Shown: positions 37,738 to 48,988 of the stretch, piece after piece
Layout: every line of letters begins with the position of its first letter
How positions within the stretch are numbered: the stretch's first letter is position 1
DNA from: Hibiscus mutabilis
Taxonomy: Eukaryota; Streptophyta; Magnoliopsida; Malvales; Malvaceae
Assembly (NCBI GenBank): GCA_019671005.1
Contig: CM033745.1
Span: forward strand, 33,259,526-33,323,525
DNA: 64,000 nucleotides
Reading direction: 5' to 3'
Position numbers and translations under genes: made by a program
The notes under the pieces: model-generated
Database searches by the model: none
What the model was told of the DNA's origin: nothing
Seen by the model: only the letters and a program-made list of their open reading frames with translations

Positions 37738-40700
37738 TTATCTCCACTTGTCTTGTAGTTCTTTCCTCTGAGATAAAACCCAGGTAACAAAGATTGCAGC
37801 CACGAGCGCCAGGATTGTAATGAGAAGTAAGGCACAACTGAAATCTTCCGTGAGTGAATCGTAGGTCCTTGAAGGTGCAAAATGAGTGAAAAAGAGGCCC
37901 AATCCGTGTGCAAACACAAGCGTCGTCAATTCTAGCTTGGCCGGCACGGTTATTATACCTTGAAGACCTTCCACTCTAAGGTTATGCGTAATATAGGACT
38001 GGAAACAAGTCATCAACACCCACCACTTCAGAAACAGAGTGGATAAAATCCTGAACATGCTCATTTCTGTATTCCTAGTGTATTCATGTATTTTGCTGTT
38101 CCATAATCGTCTTTAACATGTTTTAATAGATATTCATCTATTTGTTCCATGTCCACAATGTTGTGTTCATGTCTAACAATGTCACAGGTTGCATGCTTAG
38201 TAAAGAGGTATCTCAATAAAAACAGTGTATCATTACCAACTACACACAAATGGGGAACTGACCTGAGGAATGATTGGCAATGAATCTGTTAGTGGTATTA
38301 TGCCTTCTTCTCTCTCTGCCTGTGTGGGGTTAACGGATCGACGAGGATCCAGGAATCGTTTATCCAGTGCCAAAACCTGTGAAAATATGGTTAATACATT
38401 GCTACCATTTATAGAAAACAACACCACTCTTGATTCTTATCAAACGAAATTTCTGAAAATTTTAACAAACCTGATCCCCAATTGTGCCGATGAGAAGCTG
38501 CTTTGAAGTTATACCCTTTGCTGTTGATGTCACTGCTATGGCTTTCAAAGAATGGGTGAAAAAGTAGGATTGTGATTTCGTTACGACCTCTGATTGAGAA
38601 TACAAAGAAATCGGTGAAGTAAGGTTGTGCTTTCCAACAACAAGCTTCCAAACATCTTTGTTGTCCTGTGGAGAGTATTTTAGTTGGAAATGATAAATTT
38701 AACTGAACCGAAGGTACATGCAAATTCAAGATAAGTGATTCATGTTGGTCCGCTTACAGCCCGAGACTGGTCGTAAATTTCGATGACTGACATCTCATAT
38801 CTATGCGCTCTAAGGTTGAAGTAGTGGTAGACAACCCAGTTCTCACTAAAAACCTACAAGAAACAAAAGAACATCATCAATTACATCCCTCCCAATAGCT
38901 GCGTGTGACACCAATATGAGAAAATAAATGAGAACTCACGGCTTCGACAGGGCCCTGTGAACCATGATGAGTCATACTGTGCAATACACAACCTGTTACA
39001 GTGTTGATAAGATACACAACCAACCATGATTCCTCTGGTGTAACAGACCCGATTTCGCCACTGGCCTTGGGTGTAACAGTTGCCACGAAAAGTAGATTTC
39101 TTGATATATATTTATACATGACATCCTGATCTGCTGCTATAAGCTTTGCTCGAGTATGAACTGCCTGCAAAACTCAAGTCACGTGGCATTCAATATGGTT
39201 TATAGATGCAGCATTCGCAACACTGCACCAATAGACATTCAATACCGAAGAACATGCACAATCTGGAGTAAGCCATATTTGCCTATCTTCTGTAACACCT
39301 TTAACCACATGACACTAAAGGGCAATAAAATCATAAACAATTAGACACAGTTTACCTCGTTCATTTTTCTAGTGACAGTTGCAATGATCTTTTCTGGTTC
39401 ATTTTTCTAGTGACAGTTGCAATGATCTTTTCTGATTCTGAGGGCAATACAATAGACCACAATTTCCTAGCGTCAAAGCAGAACTTATCATCCACATTGC
39501 CATTGCACTTGCTCTTCAAAGCATACCCCCTGATGATGCCATTTTCATCCTCAACTGAGTACCAATATATGTTTGAAAACTCTCATCGGAAAATACTAAT
39601 AGCCTCTGGAGTTTTGGGGTATAAATGTGCATGCTTATTAGCATCGATTAGCAGATGGAGTCGCTGCTCTGTTGAATCTGTATATTGCAGTGGAATAACT
39701 TGTGCAACGGAATGAACAAGACTTGATGAACTAAGCTCCTTTCCCGTATATGAATCAACAAAAGAAAGTACACCTAGTGCATCTGAACTTGGACCGCACC
39801 TGCCAACTACAAGCACAGATGGATTTTCATCCAAAGCATGATGGTGGGGAACCTGCCACGGAGACAAGTTAAGTCCTATCGGATGTTGGCAGGCTTCTGA
39901 CTTGTGTAGAGACTGTAGCAAGCGAGACCAGACAATGCGCCCATCTCCGGTATGCAAGGCAAAAAGCTTCCTTGCCCTTGTTAATGCTATGAGCAACTTC
40001 TGGAAGCCATTGTGGTCTCAGGTCATTTTGCTCTTCTCAGAACTTTTTAACCTCATGTATTGTATCGCCGCTATATCCTCAGGAGTAGCAAGCATAAGTG
40101 TACCCTTTAGTTTCAGCGTGTGTCCCTTAAAAAACAGCATCTTGTCAAAACCACACTGTCAGAGAGGATTTATTAAGCTAAAATGCACCTTCAAATCAGC
40201 TTTCAAAATGAATATAGGATGCTTTGACAGTAGGAAGTCCTTTCTAAAACCAACATAACAAGTTAGTATTCAAAGCGTTGAAACCCATTTAGCAAGCCCT
40301 GTGAATAATAAACATAAAACAACTATCTTCAGACATGTTTATCCACTATCTTTATAATTTCAGAATCACATGAAAGGCATCAAAGATATGATACTTCAAC
40401 ATGTATCAGAAACAAAATTCATAATTGGTATATGTTAACTAGTTAAAAGCAACGAAAGGAGTTGCATACTTTGCAGTCTAGAGTTGCCTTCAGTTAAAAT
40501 GTGAACAACAAATGTGCTTTTCCACGAAAACATCATAACATTCATGAAATCAACTTAAAGGATTCATGTTCCATACCTTAAGCCATTCAAAGAGGTTGAG
40601 CTCAACTTTGGCAACCGATACACCAGCCCATTCCAGTGGGAGTTCTGAAGTAGTTACATCAATTATTGAAGTCAGACCATCTTCCCTGCTCCAGACAATT

Positions 40701-42893
40701 GTGCCTTGTTGTAGTAACAGCAATGAATGATCTTCCATCACAATCAGTGCCCGAAATCCGTAAGACCCATCTGTTCGGACATAATTATTTATGAAAACCT
40801 TATGGACGAGCCCCGTTGCTGGTCCATTTTAATGCTTTCTTTAAGTAAATCACCACCCCAATCATGCGCAAGCTTGACTGTGAGATGAAAATCCCTGCCT
40901 GCATGTTGAACCAGTGCAAATGCTTGTTGGCCCTCAGATAATGAGAGAGCATCACCAACGGCTGTTTCATGATTTGCTTTTTCCACCACTTCCAACTTGC
41001 CTTTACCTATCACTCTAATAAATATAGTAACTGCATTTATTTTGATTGTAAATAGCTCCATGATTGATGAAGGTATTATGAATGCAGGTCCTGGAGAATC
41101 CTCAACAAGATCTGAAATAGGTGTCTGTTGAATACTAATTTTTCCCTCGTAAAAACTTATTCTTAGCAAAATTAACCCTGTGGAATCTAGAGCCACGAGT
41201 GTCTCACTAGAAACTAGTGAAACTTCTCCCGAAAACCCGCCAGAGAAGGCTTCACTTTCATGCTTCAACAACTCTCCATTCGTGGCATTGATTTGATACA
41301 TCTCAAACTGGGATGATGCAGCAAATCCTACCACGTATACGAAATTACTGCCAGGAGGCTGAATCACCTTCTGAACCTCAAGGCTGAAAGCATCATGGCA
41401 AAATAGTACATCAATGACATGTTATTTTCAAAGGGGAGTGAGTGGAGGGGGAAGCTGTTGAAATTTAAAACTTCAGATTTGGACTAACCTCTCTGCTTCA
41501 AAATCCTTGTTCCTAAGAACCTCACCATCTATGCAAGAAACAGCATGAAGGCGGCCATTGCTGAAAATAACTACTACATTATCCTTTTCAATTATCACAT
41601 TTGTCTGCAAAATATCAATATGGTCAATCAGAGAATGGAGTGAATAATTTATATCTAAATCAAAAAAAAAAAAGGCTTTAAGGCCAGTCAAAAGCGAGGA
41701 CCTGAAGTTTTCTGGAAGATAAAACTTAGACTTGAACAATACCTTAATGTTCAAGAAAGCACACTATTTTACATAAACTAGCCTAGTTCTTTTGTACGTG
41801 CTACCAGACAACTAAAATTCTTTTAGAATGAAAATCTCATGAGAATAATCTAAATTGTACAACTGAACGACAAATAGAGCATTGAAAGGTCCAACTTTCA
41901 GTAAGCATGATCCACAGAAAACAGATAGATGATACTATAGAAGCCTAAACAATGTTAACCGGAAAGATTCCAGAAAACCAAAGTTCTGATGCTAACCATT
42001 AATAACAATGATTTTGAGTGCTTAGGACCATGAAGTGAAGATTCCCACACCATCTGTCCATCAGGAAGGTTCCATGCTCTTAAAATCCTTCCTTCCGATG
42101 AAAGAGTAATGACATCTGAAATAATGAAATTGATTCAAAACTTAATCAGCTACCGAAGCAAGAACTCACAACTTCCCTTACTGAAAGCCAGGAGAAACCA
42201 ACATTTAATCAAACAAATTCTCAACAAACAAAAGTTGGAAACTAACTAAAATCAAGTAATCTCTATGTTACTCGGACTCAGATTTTGAGTACCTGTGCCC
42301 ATATGTTCAATTTTCTTTTCAAGATTTTCATCATTTCATGTATAAGGTCCTCATACTATGTAGGGACAGGTGAAAAGCGAAGAAACCAACTAAGATTTTA
42401 AAGAAATTTCTTTCCGACCAAAAAAAGGATATGCGCATACTTATTTTCCGAGAGCAATATCAATACCATCAACAACATCATTATGCCCAAGCACATGTCT
42501 CCAAACTACATAAACAAACAACCGGAAATTCAATTTGAATTTAGTTAATTTCAAAAATCAATAAAATACAATAAACTTGAATAAGATTGGACTTAACAAA
42601 TCTCGCCATGGCGAAGATCAAGCGTAGCTATAACGTTGTCTTCAGTGGATACGACGACTCGTTTTTGACCAGTTTTATGAGTGTGGAACACTGCTTGCTT
42701 CATTTTCCCGATGTACTGCTGATGCCTGACATTAAACAATTTATTAGGATGAATGATAACAAAAATTTATAAAAAAAAAAGGAGTAAATATTACGTACCA
42801 ATCCGTGAGGCCTACTTGATCTTCGTAAAGAGAAAGGATGGGCTGAAGAGAAGAGGAAATTAAGAAAAGAAAAATAGCGAACGTAATCGCCAT
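37738..42893 (-). pseudogene. EMC1: EMC1 (ER membrane protein complex subunit 1), disabled copy
   Basis: EMC1 is the large lumenal beta-propeller subunit of the ER insertase. Twelve exons are recognisable on the minus strand: 42799-42893 (ATG, signal peptide MAITFAIFLFLISS), 42598-42725, 42443-42505, 41997-42115, 41489-41604, 40577-41383, 39356-40125, 38940-39164, 38758-38853, 38471-38665, 38263-38376 and 37738-37998. The last encodes the C-terminal membrane helix and an RKELQDKWR end. Lesions: no GT donor after exon 3, so the frame reads TAA; a one-base loss near 40811; CGA-to-TGA stops at 40018-40020 and 39583-39585; and a 38-bp duplication at 39359-39434. Undoing the one-base loss and the duplication makes exon lengths fit the frame, which supports the reading. 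Assembly error for the indels cannot be excluded. Confidence 0.9.
39359..39434 (-). repeat. 38-bp tandem duplication inside EMC1 exon 7
   Basis: Two copies of a unit that starts GTTCATTTTTCTAGTGAC on the plus strand lie head to tail (39359-39396 and 39397-39434). Since 38 is not a multiple of three, the second copy shifts the EMC1 frame and meets a TGA at once. Without one copy, exon 7 is 732 bp, exactly 244 codons. Confidence 0.9.
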
Positions 42894-43245
42894 CGCTAAT
42901 GGGAGACGAAATTGGAAAAAAAAATGAGGTGCAAGTGCAACAGATATGACGACTACCCAAACCAACACTGCTTCAGCTTTGCTTCCATGAAACCCGGCTT
43001 CTATCTATAAAGCTATATAAGTTTGTTTTTATTTTCTTTTTAGAGTTTTGACCAAATACATAATAATTCCTTTTTAAATAATTATCAAATTCACCCCATC
43101 CTTTAACCTTTAGCCATCCTTTAACCTTTAACCATTAACCATGAAATCAGAAGTTCGATTCCTACCAATGAGAATAAAATACATTTCATGGTCAGCCTCG
43201 AGAAATTAATCACTACTATCAGTAGTGGATACATTGGCTCAAACC
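42894..43245. other. Region upstream of EMC1
   Basis: It should hold the EMC1 5' UTR and promoter; no clear TATA box was fixed. A CATCCTTTAACCTTTA segment is repeated in tandem at about 43098-43130. An AGTTCGATTCC at 43151-43161 resembles a polymerase III B box, but no matching duplication was found to prove a SINE. Confidence 0.35.
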
Positions 43246-43745
43246 TAGGGTTGTAAACGAACCAAACGTTTAGCGAATTTTTCGTGAACCGTTCGGCAAA
43301 AAATTCGTTTATGTTCATTTATTTATTAAATGAACGAACATGAACAAGATTTTATGTTCGTTTAATTAAATGAACGAACACGGACAAAGGGTTCGTTCGT
43401 TTATTTACGTTCGATAATTCGTTCGTTTAAATTTATTCGCATATATCTATTTATATTTATTATTTTTCATAACAAAAGTATTATATTTTTAAAAAAATAA
43501 ATTTATTCACATATATTCGTTCGTTTATATTTGTTTAAATTTATTCACATATGTCTTTTTATATTCGTTCGTTTGTGTTCGTTTACATTCGTTTATCATT
43601 TTAATGAACGAACACCAACAAGCTACATTCCTTAACAAACGGCCACGAACAAAAAATTATGTTTAATTATTTGTATTCGTTCATTTGTTTAGTTAAAATT
43701 AAACAAACGAATATAAACATACATTTATTCGTGTTTCATTTATAG
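43246..43745. repeat. GTTCGTTCG-rich dispersed repeat (MITE-like)
   Basis: It starts TAGGGTTGTAAACGAACC, and alternating GTTCGTTCG/TGAACGAAC units fill 43255-43700. It is bordered by short inverted GCTCAAACCTA / TAGGTTTGAGT sequences. Elements with this opening and unit are common in dicot genomes. The transposon class is uncertain. Confidence 0.5.
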
Positions 43746-45113
43746 GTTTGAGTCAAACCAAACAAAATAATTATCAAGCCCACACATTTAACAATTATAA
43801 AAAATACAAATGAAAATAAATAGAATAGTACAAGGAGTCAGTCGATACCTTTACCAAATGAACACTGCATTTAACATGCAGCGTTCGTTTCAATGAGATT
43901 AAACAATCTTTCACTTTTTTTTTCTTCTAAAAAAATCTCTTAAATTTTAACTTTTAATTTTATTAATTTTATTTATCCATTCAGCGCATCTAATAATCAT
44001 AAATAAATGTAAAACTAATTAAATTTTACTAATTGAATTTTATTCTTTTTAAAATATTTCATTTCGAGCCTATTAAATGATGCATTTTGTAACCACACCA
44101 TATAATTACCATCAATTGTCAATTCATCTAACAGAATAAAATACTAGGTTCCTTAAACAAGATTAAAAATTTTGAATTTTAACGTTGTTAATAGAATAAA
44201 TTAAAAGGATCGCCCAAACAATAAATTTTTATAATATCTAATCGGAAATAGCCAACAAATGAGATAGAAATCAGTGATTATAAAATAAATTCTGAGATTT
44301 TACAAGTAATATGGCATGACAGATTTACAATTAGAATTACATTGAATCAGCAATAGAATCATGAAATCCTGTCCAGTGGGATATACTGTCAACTACAACA
44401 GAAAGCTCATTCCCCCGCACACTGCTGCTCCCAGGTGATTTAATGTCATGGGCGAATCTATAAAATTTTAGGGGACCGAACTTATAAAATTTTAAGAGAG
44501 CGAAAATAGATTTTTAATAAAAAAATGTATAGAACATTTTTAAAAAAACTTTCTAAATCATATACAAATTTTAAATTTTTAAGGGGCAACCGCCCCTTCA
44601 GCTTGCTCGGTCCATCCCTATTCGCAGTCCCCATCCTCGACCTAGTCTTCATTTAAGTGGAAGTTCAGTCCAATTCGTGTGTTCTCTTACTCTTTTTCCT
44701 ATGAAATAATCAGGTATGAGGTAACTAACTTCAAGCCTGCAATAATAATAATAAACAAAAGAAGTAACAACAAACTGCCGGTTTTTCATGAGCACTAGGT
44801 ATTTGGCAGTTACCGGCATCTTGATTGGCATCGATTTACATAAAATCCTCTCCAAGTTCCTGCAAAGACTTGCTGCTTGTCACTGCAATTTGTTTGTTTG
44901 ATGTCATCTTTTCCAAGACCATGAGACCCTTGTAGCTTCGTATCTCGGCTTGTGTCTCCTTCTCAAATGAAAATTTATGTGCGAACCAAAATCCAGTAGG
45001 ATAAGTTTTATTTTTCATGCTACAACCATTTATTTAAGATGCTCATGTTCTATAGTATACTCACACAAACCATCAGCTGATGTAGCCATTAACCAACTTC
45101 AAACCTTAGCTAA

Positions 45114-45148
<35 letters not shown>
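43746..45148. other. Spacer with repeat fragments and no supported gene
   Basis: A short repeat piece with TATAAAATTTTAGGGGACC and CCGCCCCTTCAG lies at about 44450-44630. On the minus strand a 60-codon frame (44836-45018) ends in a plausible-looking TSSKSLQELGEDFM. It could be a gene relic, but I cannot match it to a family. An (AAT)n microsatellite lies at 45113-45150. Confidence 0.4.
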
Positions 45149-45149
<1 letters not shown>

Positions 45150-45393
45150 TTGATACACTGTAAAAAAATAAAAAATTTACACAACCCTTCATATTTAATT
45201 TTTAAAATTTAAAATTTACCCCTAACACACTAAAATCTAAACTTTAAACCCTAAACTCTAATTTCTAACCATAAATCCTAAATTTTACATCCTACAACCT
45301 AAACCCCTAAACCCTAAACCACAACTCAAATATCTAAACTCTAAAATTGAAAGGCTTGTGTAAAGTAAAAATTACACAAGTTTGTGTATCAAA
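45149..45393. mobile_element. MITE-like element with telomere-like core (copy B)
   Basis: The left end TTTGATACACTGTAAAAA and right end TTTGTGTATCAAA are inverted repeats. The core is degenerate CCCTAAA-type sequence (ACCCCTAAACCCTAAACC at about 45302-45319). Inserted directly after an (AAT)n tract. Confidence 0.65.
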
Positions 45394-45426
45394 GTATTTT
45401 CCTAATAATAATAAGATAATTATACC

Positions 45427-45761
45427 ATGCACTAGCGACGAAAACATTTTGTTTCGACAAGCGCCCTAATTTTAGGGGTTAAGAATTTAGTTTAGTAGTT
45501 TAAGTTTATGTGCTTAGAATTTAGAGACTGTGGTTTGAATTTAGAGTTTAAGGTTAGAATTTAGGAGTTATAGTTAAAAACCTAAATCTCTACCATATTA
45601 CCTTAAAATCTAAACCCTAACACTAAACCTTAAATTCTAACCACAAACTCTAAATTCTAAACCCCTAAACCTTAACTCCTAAATTATAAACCCTTAATTG
45701 GATCTCTAACCCCTAAAATTGGGGCACTTGTGGAAACAAAATGTTTCCACCGCCAGTGCAT
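45427..45761. mobile_element. MITE-like element, different ends but the same telomere-like core (copy C)
   Basis: The terminal inverted repeats are about 39 bp. The left one runs ATGCACTAGCGACGAAAAC, then ATTTTGTTTCGACAAGCGCC. The right one is GGCACTTGTGGAAACAAAAT, then a copy ending CCAGTGCAT. The core again holds TTTAGG- and CCCTAA-like units. The ends are unrelated to those of copies A, B and D-F. Confidence 0.65.
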
Positions 45762-45799
45762 CATATATTTTCCCATAATAATAGGGTAAATTTTTTATA

Positions 45800-46040
45800 C
45801 ACAGACTGTGTAAAATTAATTTTCACAAACCTATATATTTACACTATGAAACTCAAATCTTAAATTCTTAATCTTAATCCTAGAAAACTAAAACTAAACC
45901 TTAAACCTTATACCCTAAATTCTAAACACTAACCTTAAACTCTAAACCCTACATCCTCAAGCCCTAAACTTTAAACTCTAACCCCTAAGATTAAAAAATA
46001 CGTGCAAACTAAAATTTACACAACATGTATATTAAATTTT
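45800..46040. mobile_element. MITE-like element with telomere-like core (copy D)
   Basis: The ends are TTATACACAGACTGTGTAAA on the left and TTTACACAACATGTATATTA on the right. The core has AAACTCTAAACCCTACATCC-type units. It is more diverged than copy B. Confidence 0.5.
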
Positions 46041-46202
46041 TTTCTATAATAATAATAATGATAAAATAAGGTGGCTCACTTTTCCCCTTAGCTGATGCTT
46101 TCTCTCTGCGGCATTAACGGCTTCTCTCTCAGCTGCAACAACATATTATATTACTTGGCATTAGTTAGATCAAGAACAAATAAAAGAATTACAAGTTTAA
46201 AT

Positions 46203-46223
46203 AATAATAACAACAACAACAAC

Positions 46224-46262
<39 letters not shown>
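46203..46262. repeat. (AAT)n/(AAC)n microsatellite
   Basis: About 20 trinucleotide units, AAT interrupted by a short run of AAC near the left end. A second (AAT)n tract lies at 45113-45150. Confidence 0.95.
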
Positions 46263-46263
<1 letters not shown>

Positions 46264-46489
46264 TAGAGAAGTTCGTTTTTGTCTGATTTAGGTCCGAACT
46301 GTGAGAGTGGAGAAGAGGATAAATGTGATAGTAAGACTAAAGTGGAAAGGAAACCTGATTTGGAAGGTATGCAAATAAGGAAACAATGATATCACATTTG
46401 CTTTACTTGGATGAAAAAATCATAGTAACATTTATAAAAAAATGAATAAAAATAATCAAAATAATAATAAAGCGATTGTCAGATAATAA

Positions 46490-46700
46490 AGTAGTTGTAT
46501 CTGTCGAACTATCACATCTGTTAATTATCGAGTTAGAGTAAAATAACATGGAGTGCGACAAGTGATCAGAAGGTGTGGCATAAGGGTGTCGTGTCGAAAT
46601 TTTTAAATGTAAAAGGTTAAATTTATTAGATTATTTTTAACTGGGACTAAATTAATAAAATGCATAAGTTTTAGAATTAAAACTATTATTATATCAGGTC
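46490..46700. repeat. Dispersed repeat, inverted relative of 12425-12640
   Basis: Shared blocks include GTCGAACTATCAC, TAATTATCGAGT and AAATTTATT(A/G)AATTATTTTTAA, read against the reverse complement of 12425-12640. A shorter relative lies at 31055-31140. No terminal repeats were defined. Confidence 0.5.
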
Positions 46701-46855
46701 GTGTTTCAATGTTAATGACAGAGTGATCTGTTTGTCATAAAATTTTAATCGAATGAATATATTATTACTTTTAAAAGAAAAATGAAATGTTTGTTATCAA
46801 ATATATAATTAAATGATTTGTTGTACATTTTACCCTAATAAAATTTAGGTTATCT

Positions 46856-47075
46856 TTTGATACACAAGTTATGTAAAAAAAATTATACAACTCTTTATAT
46901 TTAACCTATAAAATTTAAAATCTAAATCCCTAACTCTAACACCCTAAATCCTAAGCTCTAACTTTAAACCATAAACTTTAAATTCTAACTACAAACCCTA
47001 AATTCTACACCCTAAATCCTAACATAAACCCTTAAAGCCTAAAATTAAAAGGCTTGTGTAAACTTTATCAAAGTA
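46856..47075. mobile_element. MITE-like element with telomere-like core (copy E)
   Basis: The left end is CTTTTGATACACAAGTTATG. The right end is GGCTTGTGTAAACTTTATCA followed by AAG. The core has ACCCTAAATCC and AAACCCTAAATTC units. Confidence 0.6.
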
Positions 47076-47344
47076 TTTTCCATAAAATTATATATATATA
47101 TATGGCAATTAGTGGATAGCAAATTACATTAATTGATAATTGATTTTACTAGCAGATTGCATTAGCTGATTGTATAAAAGTGTTCGGTAAGATTAATTGA
47201 TAGCTTATAGCTGTTTGATTATTATCAAGTAAAATAAAAGGACATGAATATATTCAATACTTGTTTGGATAATTTTAATGATTGTTAAATTTAGATATAT
47301 ATTAATTTTTTACTTGTGAATTTATATTTTGAAGGAAAATACTT

Positions 47345-47532
47345 TGATATACAAGCTAAAGTTTACACAAGCCTTTCAATTTTAGGGTGTAAGGATTTAG
47401 GTTGAGGTTTAGGGGCTTAGTGTGTAGGGTGTAGAATTTAATGTTTATGATTATAATTTAGAGTTTATGATTTAAGGTTTAGGGATTTATATTTTAGTTT
47501 TTATAACTTAAATATGAAGGGTTGTGTATCAA
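47345..47532. mobile_element. MITE-like element with telomere-like core (copy F)
   Basis: The left end is TTTGATATACAAGC and the right end is GGGTTGTGTATCAAA. The core reads TTTAGGG-like in this orientation, opposite to copies B and E. A SINE begins a few bases beyond its right end. Confidence 0.6.
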
Positions 47533-47560
47533 AATATAACTCTATTTTGAATGTAATTTT

Positions 47561-47724
47561 TTTTTTACAAAGTCTAATTCTAATCCTAATCCTACCTAGA
47601 AGGGAGGGGAAATGGGAGACTCTAAGGGAAGGAAGGGAGTGTTCTTGGCGGGTCTAGAATCCATGACCTAAAGGGAATGAGAGAACAAAGATGAGCAGCT
47701 TGGTCAACTGGCCAAATGTGTTTG
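47561..47724 (-). mobile_element. SINE (tRNA-derived type) with a 21-bp target-site duplication
   Basis: A perfect 21-bp direct repeat beginning CTCTATTTTGAATG flanks it (47540-47560 and 47725-47745). On the minus strand the 164-bp insert has an A-box-like TGGCCAGTTGACC near its start and a degenerate B-box-like GGTCATGGATTC. It ends with an A-tail, seen as poly-T at its left end on the plus strand. This is the signature of LINE-aided retroposition. Confidence 0.8.
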
Positions 47725-47963
47725 CTCTATTTTGAATGTAATTTTATTAATTATCAAGTTTATATGTATATATTAATTTTTATTTTTTTTAAATTTTATT
47801 AGTTACTCAAGTTTATGTTATTTAAAGTAAGTTTTTATAATTATTAAAGATAAAAGAGTCACTATAAGTCTTTTGTTCAAACATCTTACTCAAAAAAATT
47901 CCTTTTTTTTAAAATGAGAGGATTCAACTTAATCCGTTATTACAATCATCTATTTACCAAACA

Positions 47964-48200
47964 TCTTTTTTTGCTTATATGAGTTTGTTCAATACTTCAA
48001 TGTTGGGATTAGTTACTAGTTCGAATTTGATACAAATTTATATTTTTTGGGAATTAGTTGGAATGTGTTCTTATCTATTAATAGGGTTTTGGTTCACACG
48101 ACCCGCTGCGGCAAACGCTTGTCAAAAAGCGTTCGTAACTAATCGGATAGACGATTTTGGTTTATTATTAGGAATTTTAAGTTTTTATTGGCTAAAAATT
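47964..48200 (+). pseudogene. ndhF: Plastid ndhF fragment in nuclear DNA (NUPT)
   Basis: The frame from 47979 encodes a 74-residue piece of NAD(P)H-plastoquinone oxidoreductase subunit 5. It includes NLIQIYIFWELVGMCSYLL and FTRPAAANACQKAFVTNR, which are strongly conserved in chloroplast ndhF. The full protein has over 700 residues, so this is a short internal piece. The homology fades at FYWLKI, where the plastid gene continues differently. A few substitutions (Val-Gly to Ile-Asp after TNR) indicate it is no longer under plastid constraint. Confidence 0.9.
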
Positions 48201-48988
48201 TAAGTCGAGACACTTGCACACCAACAGAAAAAGTAAAAAAAGAAACTTACCGAACACGTCATTACTAAGCAATTTATCATTAATTGTTTAACTTTCTTTG
48301 TTTAGAGGCGGTTAATAGGCCATATAATGTAGTTTATACGTGAATTTAGTCTCTATACTCTAATTTAATTGATTTTAATCTCTGTAGTTTTCAAATTTTA
48401 AAATTTGAGTCCTAACTCAATAGGTCTATACTATAAGAAATAAAAATAATCAAATTGAAGAACTTAAATTAAAATCTACAATGACTAATAACAAATTTTG
48501 ACTTAATAGACTTAATGGCGCTATTGTTTGGATTAGAACCAATTTCAAAATTTGCAATACGAGTGAACCATGAGAAAAATATTTTAGGGGCCAAAATTAA
48601 ATTATAAAATTTTGAATCACTAAAGTATAATTTTATCATTGTTATAGCTTATATAATTTTTTAAGGGGTTAAACTGATTTTTTATCAGGGTGCAAAAGTA
48701 AAATTTTACCATGCTTTAACTTTAAAACATTAAATTTATAAGGGATTACAACTGACATCCTCCCTTGATTTGAAAAGTACAATGACTTAAAAATAACCAA
48801 ATTTGACAAACAAACAAAAAAAAGAGATTGTAAACAATAAAACGAAGCATATTTACAGCAAAAAGCCAAAAATAATAAAGTGGTTCATCAATGTGGAAGA
48901 GTTCTCTTTACTATGAATGTAGAATTTCTGTTTCTTTAGAAAAGAACCCATGACTTCAATTATACCAGAAGCTCATAACCTTTTCCTC
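48201..48988. other. AT-rich spacer between the ndhF fragment and the PPR gene
   Basis: No coding frame with family resemblance. A short segment at about 48575-48740 (AAATTATAAAATTTTGAATC and following) resembles the repeat near 44460. The final part should hold the PPR gene's 3' UTR. Confidence 0.4.

Noticed and set aside
43140..43245. Possible third SINE with an AGTTCGATTCC B box
   Set aside because: No flanking duplication and no A-tail could be found, so the box alone is not sufficient.
44649..45018. Two short minus-strand frames, one ending TSSKSLQELGEDFM
   Set aside because: They could be a gene relic, but I could not match them to a family and no splice-linked exons were seen. Not called as a gene.
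45180..47510. Interstitial telomere sequence marking a chromosome fusion
   Set aside because: The CCCTAAA-like units are degenerate, change orientation and are bounded by terminal inverted repeats. Small transposons explain them better than a fusion scar.
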